Assembly: GCA_040379385.1 (NCBI GenBank) | Contig: JBEILF010000021.1 | Span: 1 to 25,140, forward strand | Length of the DNA stretch: 25,140 bases | From: UKL13-2 sp040379385 | Lineage (GTDB): Bacteria > Pseudomonadota > Gammaproteobacteria > Burkholderiales > Usitatibacteraceae | Direction of reading: 5' to 3' | Position numbers and translations under genes: made by a program | The notes under the pieces: generated by a model | What the model was told of the DNA's origin: nothing | Databases searched by the model: none | The model's input: the letters and a program-made list of their open reading frames with translations, nothing else | In this document: positions 24,928-25,140 of the stretch, one piece after another | Numbering within the stretch: the stretch's first letter is position 1 | How the letters are laid out: every line of letters begins with the position of its first letter

Positions 24928-25140
24928 ATGATTGACAAATTTGAAGCGATGCTTGCGACAGGCACGGATACGGCGCTGCTCCGATTTTCGTTGGGCAACG
25001 CGTACCTGATGGCGGGTGATGCGGTATCCGCCTCGCCACATTTACAAGCCGCTGTTGTACAGGACCCCCAATACTCCGCGGCTTGGAAACTCCTCGGCAA
25101 GGCGTTGACCGCGACCGGGGAAACAACCGCTGCGGTAAAC
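24928..25140 (+). CDS. TPR-repeat protein, cut by right edge
   Basis: From the ATG at 24928 an open frame of 71 codons runs to the window end with no stop. The product (MIDKFEAMLATGTDTALLRF...) contains two helix-pair units with TPR spacing and key residues: LGNAYLMAGDAVSASPHLQA, then YSAAWKLLGKALTATGETTA. This resembles small TPR proteins of roughly 100 residues found in proteobacteria, which mediate protein-protein contacts. An in-frame ATG at 24865 is a possible earlier start, but 24928 gives the typical N-terminus. No strong ribosome binding site is visible at either. It diverges from the binding-protein gene with 114 bases between them. Confidence 0.75.
   Translation, partial: MIDKFEAMLATGTDTALLRFSLGNAYLMAGDAVSASPHLQAAVVQDPQYSAAWKLLGKALTATGETTAAVN

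Overview
The window looks like a chromosomal segment of a betaproteobacterium, probably Burkholderiales or a close relative. This rests on the order lysM-protein / def-fmt-rsmB-DUF4390-ntrY-ntrX with dprA and a topoisomerase III alongside, and on protein features typical of that group. Codon use looks even, with moderately high GC by eye. I saw no tRNA, rRNA, CRISPR array or insertion sequence.

Layout. (1) Positions 1-1060 are the least ordinary part. On the minus strand there is a reading frame that runs off the left edge, then a short membrane-protein-like reading frame that is intact only if one base is re-read, and then a strong hairpin downstream of the next gene. (2) Positions 1061-9464 are all minus strand: a sodium/solute symporter, UbiB kinase, DNA topoisomerase III, DprA and a secreted LysM protein. 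(3) Positions 9747-17017 are plus strand: def with its own intrinsic terminator, then the tightly packed fmt-rsmB, DUF4390-ntrY and ntrX. (4) Positions 17052-24813 are minus strand: one seven-gene operon with a peptide-type ABC importer (binding protein, two permeases, two ATPases) followed by two zinc-type hydrolases, an N-formylglutamate amidohydrolase family protein and an AstE/AspA family protein. (5) From 24928 a divergent TPR protein runs off the right edge.

How the genes fit together. Regions 2 and 3 are housekeeping: DNA topology and DNA uptake, ubiquinone synthesis, N-terminal processing (Def and Fmt act on opposite sides of the formyl cycle), 16S rRNA methylation, and a membrane-sensing two-component system. 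The operon in region 4 is the most coherent accessory unit. Its layout suggests import of small N-acylated amino acids or peptides, followed by removal of the acyl group. The substrate is inferred, not shown.

Most notable signals: a 25-histidine tail on the amidohydrolase built partly from 15-bp tandem repeats; a 58-bp near-perfect palindrome between the two ABC ATPase genes; an NtrX whose AAA+ domain has lost its Walker lysine and GAFTGA loop; and the interrupted reading frame at the left end. I found no clear evidence of a wholly new defence or mobile system.
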